From MADRE2 sp964397015 (GTDB taxonomy: Bacteria > Desulfobacterota > Desulfobacteria > Desulfobacterales > Desulfobacteraceae), in NCBI GenBank assembly GCA_964397015.1, contig CAYNHL010000171.1, positions 1-5,825 of the forward strand: a stretch of DNA of 5,825 nt, given 5' to 3'. Within the stretch, counting starts at the first letter, position 1. The number at the start of each line of letters is the position of its first letter. The notes beneath the pieces are model-generated. The model worked only from the letters and a program-made list of their open reading frames with translations. It did no database searches and had not been told where the DNA came from. The position numbers and the translations under genes are program-made. Shown here in pieces: positions 5,275 to 5,825 of the stretch.

Positions 5275-5825
5275 ACACAAGATACAGTATGGCATATGCC
5301 ACCCAACAAAGAGCGATCATTAATGTTGGCAAAACGTCAACTCTCAGAACTGGTTTGTGATGCAGTAAATCTTGAAGGCATACCTTTCACTCTGCCGGAA
5401 ATACAGACGTTGCTGGATGGTATAACTGTCGGAGGACATAAGGTTACCGATCAAGAAATAGCCTTGAATCAGGCAAATGCCTGGCGCACTCTTTTTCGAT
5501 GGGTGGAGCAAGGGGATTTCTCCATATCTGCTCAGAAGGCTTGTGAATTGCACGCAATAGCCGGTAAAAATGAAGCACTTGCCTGGGGCAAGTTTCGCAC
5601 CGGGTCTGTTACTATTGCCGGAACCGATTATATGCCACCAGGTTCCGAGGATCTTCCGTTATTGTTTGAGTCTCTCATCGACGAGCTACCTCAAATTATT
5701 GATATTTACGACAGAGCCATCCATGTTTTTCTGTCCATGGCGAGAAACCAATTCTTTTATGATGTTAACAAACGCATGGGAAGGTTTATGATGAATGGAC
5801 TCTTGCTAAGTGAAGGATACCCAGC
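5272..5825 (+). CDS. Fic-domain family protein with degenerate signature motif (partial, runs off window)
   Basis: The reading frame is open to the window end (184 codons). Fic proteins usually transfer AMP or another nucleotide moiety to target proteins through a loop with consensus HPFx(D/E)GN(G/K)R. Here the N-terminal part has LEGIPFTLPE (E35-G36, reminiscent of the inhibitory helix that ends in E-G/N, though Ala replaces the usual Ser/Thr), then TVGGH and WGKFRTGSVTIAGTDYMPP, a typical pre-core segment. The signature region at 160-168 reads QFFYDVNKR. The catalytic histidine is Gln, the proline Phe and the first glycine Val, while D164, N166, K167 and R168 are kept, followed by MGRFMMNGLLLSEGYP. 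Fold membership is convincing. Classical AMPylation is doubtful. The C-terminus is not in the window. It follows the endonuclease gene by 142 bases in the same direction, but its own strong ribosome binding site and the gap allow separate expression. Its target is unknown. Confidence 0.85.
   Translation, partial: MTQDTVWHMPPNKERSLMLAKRQLSELVCDAVNLEGIPFTLPEIQTLLDGITVGGHKVTDQEIALNQANAWRTLFRWVEQGDFSISAQKACELHAIAGKNEALAWGKFRTGSVTIAGTDYMPPGSEDLPLLFESLIDELPQIIDIYDRAIHVFLSMARNQFFYDVNKRMGRFMMNGLLLSEGYP

Noticed and set aside
5344..5553. Minus-strand open frame opposite the Fic gene
   Set aside because: A shadow of the Fic reading frame, which is continuous and has conserved family segments.

Overview
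The window looks like a stretch of an accessory anti-phage (defence) island in a Gram-negative bacterium. The main coding stretches have mid-range G+C, and the histidine kinase carries an N-terminal two-helix membrane domain of a type I associate with proteobacterial signalling proteins. The CCCCCTTTT-type intergenic repeat would fit a sulfate-reducing deltaproteobacterium (Desulfobacterota), but this placement is a weak inference. No ribosomal RNA, tRNA, transposase, integrase or CRISPR array is visible.

Layout. (1) Positions 140-1455, minus strand: two AT-rich genes joined by a 4-base ATGA overlap. The first encodes a P-loop NTPase-like domain, the second a zinc-dependent deoxycytidylate-type deaminase. 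Together they correspond to the two ends of the fused anti-phage dCTP/dCMP deaminase AvcD, but the linking region normally found between the domains is absent in every frame. (2) Positions 1456-1650: no credible gene. This is a GC-rich block with two strong inverted repeats in the likely 5' leader of the deaminase operon, the place where the structured inhibitor RNA AvcI sits in Vibrio. (3) About 1654-2571, plus strand: a membrane sensor histidine kinase whose first membrane helix starts upstream of the first usable start codon, so its 5' end appears altered. No response regulator follows. (4) Positions 2666-5129, plus strand: a complete BsuBI/PstI-type type II restriction-modification operon, methyltransferase then endonuclease, overlapping by 8 bases. 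(5) Positions 5130-5271: an intergenic gap with a C5T4 repeat. (6) From 5272 to beyond the window end, plus strand: a Fic-domain protein whose signature motif lacks the catalytic histidine.

How the parts work together. The deaminase module, if active, would deplete dCTP/dCMP pools during phage infection. The restriction-modification pair would cleave unmodified DNA, probably at CTGCAG. The Fic protein is adjacent but of unknown target. These look like independent modules clustered in one island, not one pathway. The observations most worth following are the two-gene, linker-less form of AvcD with its structured leader, and the Fic protein with a degenerate active-site motif.
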